64,000 bases of DNA, from assembly GCA_014904985.1 (NCBI GenBank), contig MU128919.1:267879-331878 (forward strand), written 5' to 3'. The stretch comes from Hydnum rufescens UP504 (taxonomy: Eukaryota > Basidiomycota > Agaricomycetes > Cantharellales > Hydnaceae). Below are positions 23,001-34,400 of the stretch, in pieces. Made by a program: the position numbers and the translations under genes. Each line of letters opens with the position of its first letter. Position 1 is the first letter of the stretch. Below the pieces are notes generated by a model. That model did no database searches. It was not told the origin of the DNA and saw only the letters and a program-made list of their open reading frames with translations.

Positions 23001-24162
23001 TTAAAATCAGTATTTCCATACATGAACGAGTCCATTACCTTGTCTGTAAAGTAGTCAAACATGGGGACGTAGCGCCACCCTTTCATCTCTATTCCTTTAA
23101 AGGAACCAATCTTCTTGAACTTGGCCTTTTTCGGATCCTTATATAAAGTAGTCAAGAGGCCTTCGAAGAGAATAAAATTTTCGTCTCTAGTTTCGTCATG
23201 AACCTTGATGTAATCGAAATCAGGATGAACACAGAGTGCAAGGTTGCTAGGGAGCGTCCAAGGGGTTGTTGTCCATGCAAGAAGAGAGGTTTTGGGATCA
23301 TCAACGAGTGGAAAAGAGACGGTGACTTATAGGGACCAGACTATTCAGAGGACGAAGGGATGGGAAATCGACGTAACACGAAGACGTACCGGCCGGATCG
23401 TTGACATCGCGATAATCCTGACCGGCTTCGAAATTGGATAATGGGGTAGTGCACCCAGTGGAATAAGGCATGACTCGAAGGCCCCGATAGACTAATCGCT
23501 TGTCAAATAATTCGCCGAATACCCACCAAACAGACTCCATGAAAGTTGGATTTAATGTTTTGTAGTCATTATCAAAGTCGATCCATCGACCCATACGCTC
23601 GACAGTCTGTCTCCATTCCCCGGCGTATCTCATGACAATAGATCGGCACTCGGCATTGTACGCAGGGATGCCCATTGCTATTACGTCCTCCTTCCCCTTG
23701 ATGCCCAATTTCTTATCGATTTCGTGTTCAACGGGGAGTCCATGTGTGTCCCATCCGAAACGGCGCTCCACGTGGAATCCAGTTGCGCTGGCATGTCGTG
23801 TTACGATGTCCTTGCGATCGGTACGTGGCAGATTTCAGAGATGATGAGATCAGTCGGATCTCTACGAATCGACTCAGTAGACCATGCACACCTTGATAGT
23901 TCCAGCAAGGAGATGACCATAGTGTGGTAAACCCGTTGCAAATGGAGGGCCATCATAGAATGAAAAGCGCGGGCGACCCTCTGTCAACTTAAGACTAGTT
24001 TGAAACGCGTCAATTTCTCGCCAGTAGGCAATAACTTTTTCCTCTTCATCGGGAAAGCTGAAAGGGGCAGAAACTAGTGAGAATTATCATTTCAGCTAAC
24101 AGGTCGTGCGACTCGATTGCGACGGCTGGTAAATACGGACTGTCATGAGGAAGAAATGACAT
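20099..24162 (-). CDS. ILS1: Cytosolic isoleucyl-tRNA synthetase
   Basis: This class I synthetase charges tRNA-Ile. The start is near 24162 (MSFLPHD), followed by an intron and [20 protein letters not shown]. The HIGH motif is HYGH in [19 protein letters not shown] (about 23940). Further on come [20 protein letters not shown], the editing-domain segments, [36 protein letters not shown] sequence, and the KMSKS loop as [15 protein letters not shown] (about 21770). The anticodon-binding region has [20 protein letters not shown], and the C-terminus has [20 protein letters not shown], ending at TAA 20099-20101. About ten short introns are visible. The reading frame breaks near 20533 (one base missing) and is restored near 20399 (one base extra); between them the shifted frame still encodes the conserved [20 protein letters not shown] block. 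Confidence 0.95.
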
Positions 24163-24661
24163 TTTCGGAAAACTGGATAAGAGAGGCGAAGCTATCGCCT
24201 TCTCGTTGAGTGAGGGATTTCTGAAGACTTGAAAGTGACGGGTTGACTCGAAGCCCCGCGGCTTACAAATCGGAGATCACCGATATCTTGATTGGGCGTC
24301 GTGACTCCAGTCCACTCGATCTGTCAAGAAGTGTCCACAAATCCGATGCAAAAGATACTTATCAATGGGAAGGTAACCTAAGAACCATTCTGGTGTTGGG
24401 CGAGCCCAGGAAGAACCAATTGCACTAGACACAGCATAGTATGACGGCAAGTGGGCGCCCTCATACGGAATAAAGACACTCACGGCGAGAATATTTCCAG
24501 AGGCAAGGCCTCATCCTTTTCTTTTTTATTTGGGATTTTATGACCTCGTTTGGCATTTATATATGCCCATGGTAGACATGCTTTGCCTTGGACTTTTCGA
24601 GAGACTGCAACATGATAATACAATATATACAGTATCACATACCCTTCAACACTTGCGTCTA
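24163..24661. other. Intergenic, promoter of IleRS
   Basis: No convincing gene is seen. It lies between two co-directional minus-strand genes and must hold the IleRS promoter and the Snu23 3' UTR. Confidence 0.45.
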
Positions 24662-25506
24662 TTAGTGCTTTTTGGATGTACCAAACCCTCCAAAACCCAT
24701 CATACTCGCCATCTCGTCCGCTTGAGGGTCCGTAACAGCTTCGATGAGCCGTGCTTCCCGTGCTGCCTTTTTCTCTGCTTTCTTGGCATCACGAATTGCC
24801 TGTTCCTTCGCCCGTACTTCTTCAAGACGTTGATCGAAATCAAACGCCTTTGCTTTCGCGGCTTCTCTTGTTTTCTCGCGCAACATGGCTATGCGGGCAC
24901 GGACCTGTTCAATAGTTGAACGTGCAATACGGGTCGTTTGACCCAGACGACGCAAATCTTTATAAAGAGTGTAATCAATCGCCAGCGGAAGCACCAAAGA
25001 AATACATATAAGAGTCGATGGACTCACGAGTGCGGCCGTTGATATGGTCTAGATACCCCACACTATCTTTGCATGTACGATTGCATACTTCACAATAAAA
25101 GCCGGGTTGACCGGGGCCTCGACCACCAGGATTTTGGACAATTATTGTCTTGTTAAGATTCTTATCCAGTTCCAAAGGAGCTTCGCGTTGTTTCATGAGC
25201 TCGGTGGCCTTTGGGAGCTCTTCTCGAAATCGCCGTGGTTTCTTTCCTGATATCCACGTCAGCCCCACGTATTACAGGGACAAGTATTAAGGAAAGATGC
25301 CTACCCTTGCGCATGAGCTCATCGTTTTCTTGCATTCGCTCCCGTTCCAGTCTGTCTTTCTCTCGGGCTTTGGCAGCGTACTCTTCTTTGTCCCATGTGC
25401 GTCTAAAGCTTTCTGCCTAGATTTCCCATGAAATTAGCATCGATGCGCTTGCTTTGGCTCGTGCACTCACGGCTTTGGTGCCATAAGCCCCAACCTTCTC
25501 GGACAT
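24662..25506 (-). CDS. SNU23: U4/U6.U5 tri-snRNP protein Snu23 (ZMAT2 homologue)
   Basis: Snu23/ZMAT2 is a U1-type zinc-finger protein of the precatalytic spliceosome. Exon 1 is MSEKVGAYGTKA (start 25506). Exon 2 reads ESFRRTWDKEEYAAKAREK, matching the FRRKWDKDEY block of animal ZMAT2. Exon 3 carries KKPRRFREELPKATELMKQR, NKTIIVQ and the finger FYCEVCNRTCKDSVGYLDHI. The second zinc-binding His is rebuilt across the next splice junction (GRT-H-LRRLGQTTR). The last exon has a Lys/Glu-rich helix and the family C-terminus DEMASMMGFGGFGTSKK. Stop at 24662-24664. The length of about 215 residues fits the family. Confidence 0.93.
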
Positions 25507-26094
25507 CGTGGATTGCGTGGAGCTTGCCGTGGATCTATGGCGCTATGAATCCGTTGGTTGTGAACACCAGAGACTCGGTGAACTTCAAATTCTTGAATAA
25601 CAAGGGACTTTGAAAGGGATCTCTCAAGCTCAGGCATCGAGAGTCGGCAGTCCATCAGGACTCTTTCATTAAAAGAGGCACCCTTTTTTGGAGTCACCAA
25701 GCTATCCTCCCTGCACTTCCATCCCAGGCCCAAATCTATTGCCCTGACGAATATTCACACATCACTCCTTGCATGACTAGTATTTTCCCCGTAATTTTGA
25801 TTGCAAAACCCATGGGAACTGCGCCTACTTCCCTCACACTCGTAAATATATTGTCATTCATGGCATGCCAAGTTAAGCACTTTGAATCGAAATAGAACAA
25901 CTGGAAACGGGAGAGATAACCCACTACTGCTACTATGTTTTCCCTACGCCCCCAGTCAAGACCGCGGCGATTACATGTGTACAACAGACAGGGGGAAGAT
26001 TGGATAAGCACGAGGCTGCCTGTGACTTCATAAAACAGATAGAGAAATGGAAAGGAAGAACCCATACATATGAGACTCTGAGAGGTGACAGAGA
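25507..26094. other. Intergenic between Snu23 and bZIP genes
   Basis: No supported exon is seen. The open minus-strand frame at 25733-25467 overlaps the Snu23 start and has no recognisable domain; it is probably leader sequence. Confidence 0.45.
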
Positions 26095-27175
26095 TTATCC
26101 AAGGAGTACAAGATCAGTTGCGTTTGTCGGTCGCGGCACCTCCATCCCCCGTATCTCCCCCTCCTCTCGGTCGTCGTCCACCTGGGAAAGAACAGATGAT
26201 GACTGTCGCTGGTTTCCCTTTCCACCCTGGGGTGCCGGAGGGCCCTCTGTGGACATATTGTGGTGGCTTGGTTCATTTGGGTCAGGGCCATGAGCACTTC
26301 CTCCGAAGGAAGTTGGAATAGGTCCTCCGCCCGTATATTGTTGAAGCGCCGCGAGTAACCGTTGGTTCTCTGCTCGGAGGGCATCAACCATATGCCTGCA
26401 TTCTTCGAACCTTCGATTGGCATCTTCTGAGGCCGCAAGTGCCTGATCGAGTAAAAGCGAACGCTGCTCGAGGTTCTTGACGTGCCTGAGGTAAAGCGAA
26501 ATTGAGCACTCGAGTGAGACATAACACAAAGCCACAACACACTGGTCGCGACGCTCTCTGAATGCCCGCTGCGCCTTGCGATTTTGTTCGGCCCGCTTGG
26601 TTTGGCTGACGGTTCGCGTTGTCGAGGTACTGACTACGGTCCCCTCAAGTTCGGGCGTTGTTCCGGAGCCATTTAGATCGGGGCTGGATGTTGCATTGGG
26701 ATTTTGCGCACCACTGGAGAATGAATCCATCCCTGGGTGTGGGGCAATGTGGGCATATTGCTGCTGAGACGGCTGTGGGGGTGGAGGAGGTTGTTGTTGA
26801 GAGGTACCGCCTTCTGGGTACTGCAATTGTACCTGGGGTTGGGGAGGGACATGGGCGTTTGTCGCCTCATTCGAAGGAGGCGACTTGCGCTTGCGGCCGC
26901 GAGTGCTTGTTGGTTTCGGAAGAACAGATGGGGGCCCGAGTGTTGAAGCTGGAAATGGTTCATTTTCTGGGAACAGCCCGAGCCATTGTTAGTCGGACAA
27001 TGTGGCCTGGAGAGGGAAAAGACCCACGTCTGGATTCTGGGTGTGGTTGCTGTGACATGGAAGTTGTGAACTGAGTGTACGTTCCTGGCGGCTGAGAATA
27101 GGAGCTGCCGTAGGCCGCACTATCTGATCTGCTGCCGCCGCTAGTGTACCTATCATTCGGAGGCTGCATGGACAT
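26095..27175 (-). CDS. bZIP transcription factor, Yap-like
   Basis: A nuclear DNA-binding regulator. The start at 27175 gives MSMQPPNDRYTSGGS and a Gln/Ser/Pro-rich N-terminus. An intron follows RR, then TRGRKRKSPPSNEATNAHVP and a Pro/Gln stretch. The basic region is KRAEQNRKAQRAFRERRDQ, carrying the fungal Yap signature N-x-x-A-Q-x-A-F-R. A 50-60 nt intron interrupts just before HVKNLEQRSLLLDQALAASE, the start of the leucine zipper, which continues through ECRHMVDALRAENQRLLAAL. The C-terminus is Gly/Pro-rich (GGPIPTSFGGSAHG). There is no obvious Cys-rich domain as in Yap1, so a redox role cannot be claimed. Stop TAA at 26095-26097. Confidence 0.88.
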
Positions 27176-28534
27176 CGTGGGAGCCCGACGAATACAGGGA
27201 GGGAAATGGCAGCGAGAGGAAGGTGATTAGGAGAGGAAGTGATTAGGTGATCCGTCAAAAGTTTCGGCAAGAGCCGTTGAGGACCCTTGGTCAGCATTCT
27301 TTGTCAGCGGCCCCTTTGTCGCGGACGTCGCCCCCGCCTGGGCGCCATCCTGCCAAGCCAGAGATAGGATCGGGACAGAAGGTTGCTCCCGGACACCTGG
27401 TCCGGAGGTTTGAGTGGCAAAGCCGTGTCTCTGTCGATATCGTCTGCAACCTCCGCCCCACCTCGTTTCTTGCCCCGGGCTCCGTGGCAGGCTGATGAGG
27501 CGTAGAGAGCTGGTCCATTCCTTCCTCTAGGAATACCCACTTCTCTTATAGCAGATGATCCCCAGGTGGTGCTGAGCCAATGGAATTACGGAAATAATCC
27601 AGTGTCCATGGTTGCCTAACGGAGCGATTAGATGTTATCCGCCACCCAGGATATCAATGTCAACGCACTCTCTGCTACATCTGCCGTCCCATTGGAAACC
27701 GTGCCTGTGAGAGCAACATCAATATCTTTGTTACACTTCCTGATTTCGCTGCACCTACAGCTATTGAGCCATGACGTTGGATTCGCCCACCATAACCAGC
27801 ACCTACACCCCGAGATGGTGACGTACGGCAAGGATATGGCTAATAGTAAAGTACCTGCGTCTTTCTCTAATCAAATGATAATGCTGATTGCCTTCTAACT
27901 TTTGCGTGATCAAATTTGTGGAGGTATTCTTTCTGTTTGTCAAGCTCTGTCAGACTCTGGACAACTCCACGAAGACCTTGTGCCTCGTTTTCGTCGGTAT
28001 ATCGATCAAAAATCCTATCCAGTGTGCGGTCTTGTAAACCCGTTACTAAGTGGCCACCTCCAGACTGTTAGCTACGTGGTCGTGAGATCGACTCTCAGTA
28101 AGTGATGAGACTCGACCTGGTCCATCGCCGACCTGGTATTGGTTGTATCTGGGGAATGCTTTGGTACGAATAGGAGAGGACGTCTGGTTCATCCGGACCT
28201 CCCCTTCTGACCCTGGACGGATACAGAGGTTGGTAATAAAATCTGATGTAATACTAGCACTGCGCCACAACCCCATCTTACAGTGGACTACACTCATTTC
28301 GCCTCCTGTAGCTTGTGGTTACAATGTGATTAAAGTATAATGTGATTGTTCATTATGCCTCGACGCCACTTAACATTCAACACGAAGTCGATTGGCCTGG
28401 GGCTGGACAGCTTCCATGAAGCGAACCATTGGTGCATTGACCCCACGACTGGGGACGCGCCGTCGGGATGTGTGGACAGCAAACATACGCACGCTATATT
28501 AAGACTTTCACATGACGATGCGATCCCAAGCTTC
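27176..28534. other. 1.3-kb region with one candidate unassigned exon
   Basis: Mostly unassigned. On the minus strand around 28030-27900 a segment reads LDRIFDRYTDENEAQGLRGV then TELDKQKEYLHKFDHAKVRR, helical and protein-like. Another at 27760-27628 ends DVAESALTLISWVADNI-stop. They could be exons of one small gene, but I cannot join or identify them. The rest (27176-27600) is GC-rich and probably the leader and promoter of the bZIP gene. Confidence 0.3.
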
Positions 28535-29677
28535 CTAGGGATATCGGAAGTCTACGCCTTGTTCACTCCCTCGAAGCGAGACAATGAGGACACCCTCATT
28601 ATGTGGGTCCAAGTGGGCAGCTAATTTGGACCTGATCGGATCGAATCCAATACGTATGAGTCCGTGGGATCCGATGGAGTAACGGGAATCCATGTCACTT
28701 ACTTTCGCACGAGATTCTCAAGCGCGGGCTTCAGTTTCGCAATGTGATCCTGAGAATGGAGGCCCTGCATCGCAAACGAGGGAGCATCAAAGGGAACGGA
28801 GTGGGAGCCAGAGAAAATATCATACCTTGCCAACGATGAGATTGAGATGATCCTTCCCTAGGTTCTGAGCGTTGGTGATTGCTTGCTCAGTCTTCTTAAT
28901 CGCTTCTGCTACATAAAGACCATGCAGATCAACCTCATCCGGGGCACTGTCCGTATTATTTTCTGTGGTTCACGGCGAAGTGCATACGAAATGCCAGGAT
29001 AACATTTTCAAGTGCTCCAGAATGGGGATAGAAGGAATATCCGCACGATAGAATATCCAATCGCTTGCCTGGGCGTTAAGGCGTTCCATTTCAGCCCGAT
29101 GACGATGACCCTCGACAGAGAGCTGTTTCGCCCGGGCACCATCACCATTCTTATAAGTAAGGCGGCTCTCCTCGAAACAATGGGCCATTTGGTCGCCCTC
29201 ACGGGTGGCTCGCTAATGCATATTAGTGGATTTGGGAGGAGGGTCGTTGCATGTCCACCTACCGCTCGCAATTCCACATAGTGAGGATCATGCTGATGCT
29301 CTTGATTGGCGTCCTGGGGGTTGATAGCATTGTCATTACGAGAGTGTTGTAGGAGTGGAAGTGTAGGTGGCTCACTATTCTATTTTCGTATTTATGCGGC
29401 CGTTGGTGGGTTGGCTGGGGAGGGTGTGGAGCAGGAGTCTGCTGGGGGTATGGAGCAGGAGTCTGCTGGGGGTATGGAGCAGGGGCCTGCTGGGGGTATG
29501 GGGCAGGGGTCTGCTGGGGTATGGGGCATGAGGCCACTGAGGGAGGGGTTGAGGATACTGAGGTGCCGGGTGTTGATAGCTCGGATATTGCCCATTTTGA
29601 GGTTGCTCAGGCTTGTCGTTGCTATTCGTGAGACATGAGATGAGAGCCCGGAAAAGCGAAGTTAAAATGGAACCCAT
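28535..29677 (-). CDS. DUF1771 plus Smr domain protein
   Basis: Smr domains are nucleic-acid nicking or binding modules. The start at 29677 gives MGSILTSLFRALISCLTN, then a Pro/Gln/Tyr-rich region with an imperfect PYPQQTPA octapeptide repeat. After introns come QHDPHYVELRA and EGDQMAHCFEESRLTYKNGD with AKQLSVEGHRHRAEMERLNA, a DUF1771 helix pair. The Smr core follows: DEVDLHGLYVAEAIKKTEQA and DHLNLIVGKGLHSQDHIAKL, with the HGL motif and the G-K-G-x-H-S loop. The last exon is NEGVLIVSLRGSEQGVDF. One G seems to be missing from the run at 29516-29519 in the repeat: the start frame and the PYPQQ frame differ there, and the downstream splice phase fits only the PYPQQ frame. Stop at 28535-28537. 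Confidence 0.85.
29437..29531. repeat. 24-bp tandem repeat, four copies
   Basis: The unit gtctgctgggggtatggagc plus four bases repeats at 29437-29460, 29461-29484, 29485-29508 and 29509-29531. The last copy is one base short (gggg instead of ggggg). On the minus strand each unit encodes PYPQQTPA or PYPQQAPA within the Smr protein. Confidence 0.9.
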
Positions 29678-30034
29678 AGCGACTACAGAACGTCACCCCA
29701 GCGGCACCAATGTGCAGGGAAATCGTGGAATAGGCAGAGAGCCCAAGCCAGCCAAGCCGGCCAAGGACGGTCGGCATTTGCCGAGGCTGTTATCTGAGCA
29801 ACTCAACTTGGCACCACTACACTCCCAACGTTTTTCTTTCACAACTCCAAAGCACGCAGCCCGTTTCCTACCTTAATCTGGAACACCATGTCGAATCAAA
29901 GAAACTCAAGGAATATACACTCATCTAGTCACTTCCCCATCCTGTAGGTTGTGGTCCCATTTTGGTTTGATACGCTTTATTGATATGGCTACTTTAGCAA
30001 CGGCCCAAGCATTACCGTTGCGGATGGGGCACGC
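29678..30034. other. Divergent promoter between Smr and antizyme genes
   Basis: The Smr and antizyme genes diverge from this stretch. A short upstream open frame starts at ATG 29985 (17 codons, ending in TGA at 30036) and overlaps another ATG at 30035. Confidence 0.5.
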
Positions 30035-30225
30035 ATGAACTCAGGCCTTTCTTCATCCCCCCGCAGGACATCCTGGCCGTGTGCCACCGTGCGGGTGGCT
30101 CGGATCTGTATTATTATTCTACCACCTTCTCTGGAGGGCCTCAGGTGAGTGTGATATGCCGCGTATTCCGTATGGTGGTCTCTTATCATGACGGTCAGTG
30201 GCGTTTTTGACACCCCCCAAGAGAA

Positions 30226-30976
30226 ATGCCCAAGTGGTCATGGGAAGCCTGTGACAGAGGCGATCCATGCGTTTCAATCTTCCTCTCCTCTTTATCCTCC
30301 TCGTACATATATCAATATCCCCAAAGCCGCAGCTCCGATCCTCACCTACGGTCCACCCACTCCTGACGCTTCACCACAGTCTACCGTTATGGAAATGAAT
30401 GTAGCCCGGTCCGGCAATAATCACACTGATACGGGTCTGGCGACTCCTCCGATCACTCCTCCGAATTTCTCAACCACCATCCATGAAAACACCACCACCC
30501 GTTTGTTCCTTGCAAAATTATTCCCGACTAGTGTTGCTGAGGTGGCTCGATATGCCAAAGGCGTAAGCATCGAGTCAAATCTACCTGACGGATCGTGCTC
30601 GTGGTGGGACGGATTCATCCTCACTGCACCGCACGTTCCGCCTGCTGCACCTTCGCAACTCAACTCCAAGTTGAGGTCGAAAGCGGTTACGCCTCAGTCT
30701 TTCCCGATTCGCACCTTGTACATGTGTGCACGGAATCCACTGAAGCAACATGATTCGATCCGTGAAAGTATCGTGGCCCTGCTTGATCTTGCGGGTGAAC
30801 ATTTGGAATGCGATGCTGTCGTCATGGTGCTGGAACGAGAGAAAGGAGACAATGGACGTGGCTCGCAGGAATTCGGCGAGTTGCTGCACTCGCTGATGTA
30901 TGTGGGTTTCACTGTGGTTACCCGGCCCCCGTTTGCGATTGACCCTCGCTACGTGCTTGTTGGTATCGAGGTCTAA
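30226..30976 (+). CDS. OAZ1: Ornithine decarboxylase antizyme, +1 frameshifted
   Basis: Antizyme binds ornithine decarboxylase, sends it to the proteasome and limits polyamine uptake; its synthesis is switched on by polyamines through +1 frameshifting. Here ORF1 can start at ATG 30226 (MPKWSWEACDRGD) and runs 46 codons to ...SSDPHLRSTHS-TGA (30364-30366). Reading TCC, slipping one base and continuing GAC GCT TCA gives DASPQS and then the long ORF2 to 30976. ORF2 has the antizyme core: WWDGFILTAP, a LYMCARNPLKQHDSIRES strand-helix, IVALLDLAGEHLECDAVVMV and the end MYVGFTVVTRPPFAIDPRYV. A 54-nt intron (30145-30198, GTGAGT...GGTCAG) precedes ORF1. Caution: the ORF2 frame is also open upstream, so an in-frame start at 30188 (inside the intron) or at 30035 (after splicing) could bypass the shift. 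Confidence 0.88.
30358..30366 (+). promoter_or_regulatory. Programmed +1 ribosomal frameshift site of antizyme
   Basis: CAC TCC TGA, followed by C GCT. The last sense codon TCC, the TGA stop and the post-shift residues Asp-Ala reproduce the context known from most animal and fungal antizymes (S-TGA, then D-A). The ORF1 frame ends here while the antizyme domain lies entirely in the +1 frame. Confidence 0.85.
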
Positions 30977-31421
30977 TTCTTTAAATCTTCATTCTATATC
31001 TGTACTTTGCTTTTCCCTACTTTTTCCTTTCGCATGTCGTCCATACCTCATATGGTTCGATTCTTGCCTCGTCGGTGATCCCATATCCCCAATAAGCTAT
31101 TATCAGACCTACGATTAAGATTTTTATGAGAGGGTGTGAGGCAGGAGGTGGACTGAGAAAAAAGTGGACTCAAGGGCGCACTTAATCCCCCGTCGGGCTC
31201 AGTTCCTTATTTCTGGCCAGTAAGAAGGAAGGAAATAAGAGGGAACCGGACTTTCAAGGGCAATAGGCCCATTAGGCCTAGTCTCAGAATTCAACACTCG
31301 CTTACACATAGTTATAATTTACCACGTCGCGACAGTTCTCTTCACAATCTCCTCCCTCCCTGCGGCATTGCCTATACTCTCCTTAACACCGGACCACCTC
31401 TTTCTCGACCGGCTAGCTTCC
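30977..31421. other. Intergenic between antizyme and LIM-RhoGAP genes
   Basis: No coding exon is seen. A purine-rich segment (aagaaggaaggaaataagag) and a later pyrimidine-rich stretch precede the LIM-RhoGAP start; it holds the antizyme 3' UTR and the next promoter. Confidence 0.45.
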
Positions 31422-34400
31422 ATGAGCGTTGCGGGACCCTCCCAACCCACTACGATTACTGCGTACCGCCACGACCAAGGGTCTCTTAACTACGACAAAG
31501 TTGCTTCATCTGTCTGCGGCGGCTGCAGCAAGACAATCGGTGCAGAGACAGAGGGCGTCGTAGTGGCCTTTGGGTGAGCCTTTCGTCGCGCTTTTCTTCA
31601 TTTTCCCCTTTGGCCCTCGCTTAGATCATTGTATAAGGTCCTCTCTATGGCACACAGATTGGTGAGAAAGGCCCCAGATTCGTCCTGGGCTTCAGTAGGC
31701 AGTAGTATTCACGCCTATCTTGACGCCCTTCACAGCTTTCGATGTGCTAAATGCGGGGACCAAGTCAATGTGCGTCCCGCTCCCCGACTCATCCCGTATC
31801 CCCCTTCTAATGCTTAGTTATCAAGGCCGATTCCACACTATTACTACTTGGCGATGGCCATCCCATCTGCTCAAACTGTTCCTACGTGTGCAATGTGTGC
31901 AATCTACAGATTCAGGACGAAGCTATCATGGCTGGTCAGGACGCGTTCCACGCCGCTTGCTTCACGTGTAAGACTTGTCACAAACGTATAGAAGAAACCG
32001 TCTTCGCGAAAGCGAGCCATGGAATATATTGCATGGACTGTCATAACGACCGAGTGGCACGTACTAGAAGACATGCCGAACGGCGCCAAGCAAAGACCCG
32101 CTCTCAACGAACCAAGACTGCGGGTGGGAGCCGGGAGCCTGCCCCACGCACACCTGTGAGACGCTATGGTACACATTATGTCAGGCCATCCATTCATGGG
32201 TTCGTTCTGCAGTTGTCCAGAGAAGTAGCACGTTCCAACCTGGAGCCTCAGCCTCGGCCACAGTCGTCCTATGCATTAAGCATTGCTTCACCACCAGATC
32301 CCCTTGGTGTGACGGACGACACTTATTCTTTCTCGATATCGCAGCCTTCAACTCAGCAGGTACCACAAGATGTGGCTCCTGGCCAGGATCTCCTTGACCA
32401 GACTATTTTGATAACTCAGCCTCCACCCCAGCTGCATTACCCTGCCGATGAACCCCCGTGGAATCCATCCCCCGTTGATATAGATAACGACACCATGTCA
32501 TTTGCGGACATGCAAGACTCGGTGATACTGTTGCACTCTACTGAAGACCAACACCCTATAGCGGAAAGAGCAAGTATGCTGTCGGTGCCCCTCCCGAACG
32601 TCCCAGGGGAAAGCCGGCGCAAGCATTACGATGAGGGCGTCAGGCCACTGCAAGCATTCTTTGGGAAACAACAGCAACAAACACTCTTATCGCCCGCTGG
32701 TCAGACCTCCCTCTCGATCCCCTCCGGCCTGGATATTCCTGGACATACCCCCAAGAGCGAGAAGCGCAGGTCCATCAATCCCATTTACAAACCTTCCACC
32801 CCGAATCAGCTCTCGAACGATGGTTCACAGTCTGTGCGGTCCCCTTCCCCAGATTCCATGCATACGGCATACTATTCACCTGCTGTGTCTCCTGATGATG
32901 GACGCTCGTCACCTTTGCGTGAGGCACAGAACCGATCACGGTCACGATCGCCCTCGCCTTTTGCCAACCATTATTCCGTGCCCCATTTGGCTAATGGGGA
33001 CGAAGAACGCATTGAGACACCACCCTCTTCACGATCCTTTCCCCCACGAGGAAAGAGTCTCCCATCAAGCCAACCTCTATCCAAGACGGCGTCGAGCGCA
33101 TCAACATCTACCATTAGGCCATTACCAAAGATTCGTCCCCCGATCCCCAGTCAAACGCCATCGTCCCATTCGCGTAACGTATCTTTGCCTTCAGACGATC
33201 CACCTTCCCCCAAGGGAGACCCGGAAGATCCCCTCTATTCACCTTCCTCCTCTGCCTTCTCTGATATCAGTGAATCGGCATTGCAAAACCCTCGTTTACT
33301 GGAGCCACCTGCTCTTCCGCCCATGCGTTTCTCGAGTGGCCCAGAGAAGTTCAAGGGGTTTGCAGCAGACATTCTTAAAGTTGTGTCGGATTCCGAACCA
33401 CGCGTTCCACGGCCCAGGGATTCCGGTGTTTTGACGAAGTCGCTTAACGCGACTCTCGATGGAGGGCAACCGCCGTCACCTTCTCAGGAGGCTGCGAGGC
33501 GCATCACGTCGCTCATCGAGTCAAAGAGTACACCAACTGTCCCGCACCAGCATTCGGGTTCCAGTGGGGAAAGCGAGGGTTCTCTGCGCATACGGAAAGA
33601 TTCCGATACTTCGGTACCGCATTCGGTCTCGCAGCCCAGCACGCCCAATCATCCACATACCCGTTCTTTCCATCAAGCCCAGTGGCACTCTGAAAGCACG
33701 CCCACTGTTGCACGTCCGCCGCGAAAGAGTTCATCGGCTTCAGATCATCTTAATGGTGGCATGCTGGGTGAATCGTATAATTCGCTCTCCAACGGGAGCG
33801 TTGTTTCGCTCGTGCCTTCCCTTCGCCCAAGCCTCTTGCGTAATGATCCTGGTGATCTTGCTAGTAGGCGGCTGCGTGAGGCATTAAACGATGCTACTGC
33901 TCGTAATGCGAAGAGCGTTAAATTGGATCCTGAGCTTGCTGAAGCTGTGTTGAAAGCTCTAGATGGGACGAAGGAGATGTACTCTGGTCTTAAGGGGGAT
34001 ATGGATCAAATAAAGGTGCGAACGGCGGGACTCGCTTCCGAAGACCATGCCAAACTGACTCCGTTTGATCATTCCTTTAGCGCACGAGCCATCAATATAT
34101 GACAGGTTTCTCCGTTGCACAGGAAGAATACCAGAAGGAAGTAGCTGCACGAAAGGACTTGCAAGCGGAGGTCACACGTCTGCGGGTGCAGCTGTCTGGA
34201 CAAGCAGCCAGACTAACTGCCATGTCGGCAGAGCAGCGGACCCGAGCGAGTATGGAAAAACTTGCCTTGGAACTGGGAACCCAGATCGTTTGCCTGGAGC
34301 ATGAGATCGCCAAGTTACGCGTAGACCGCGATATGGCCTTGGCGGAAATCGAAGAGCTCGTGGAGACTAAAAAGTACGAGAGAGTTTGTGAAATTGTTGC

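Noticed and set aside
32631..33434. 267-codon plus-strand frame overlapping the LIM-RhoGAP linker
   Set aside because: Alternative frame of a confirmed exon; His/Arg/Pro-rich shadow composition.
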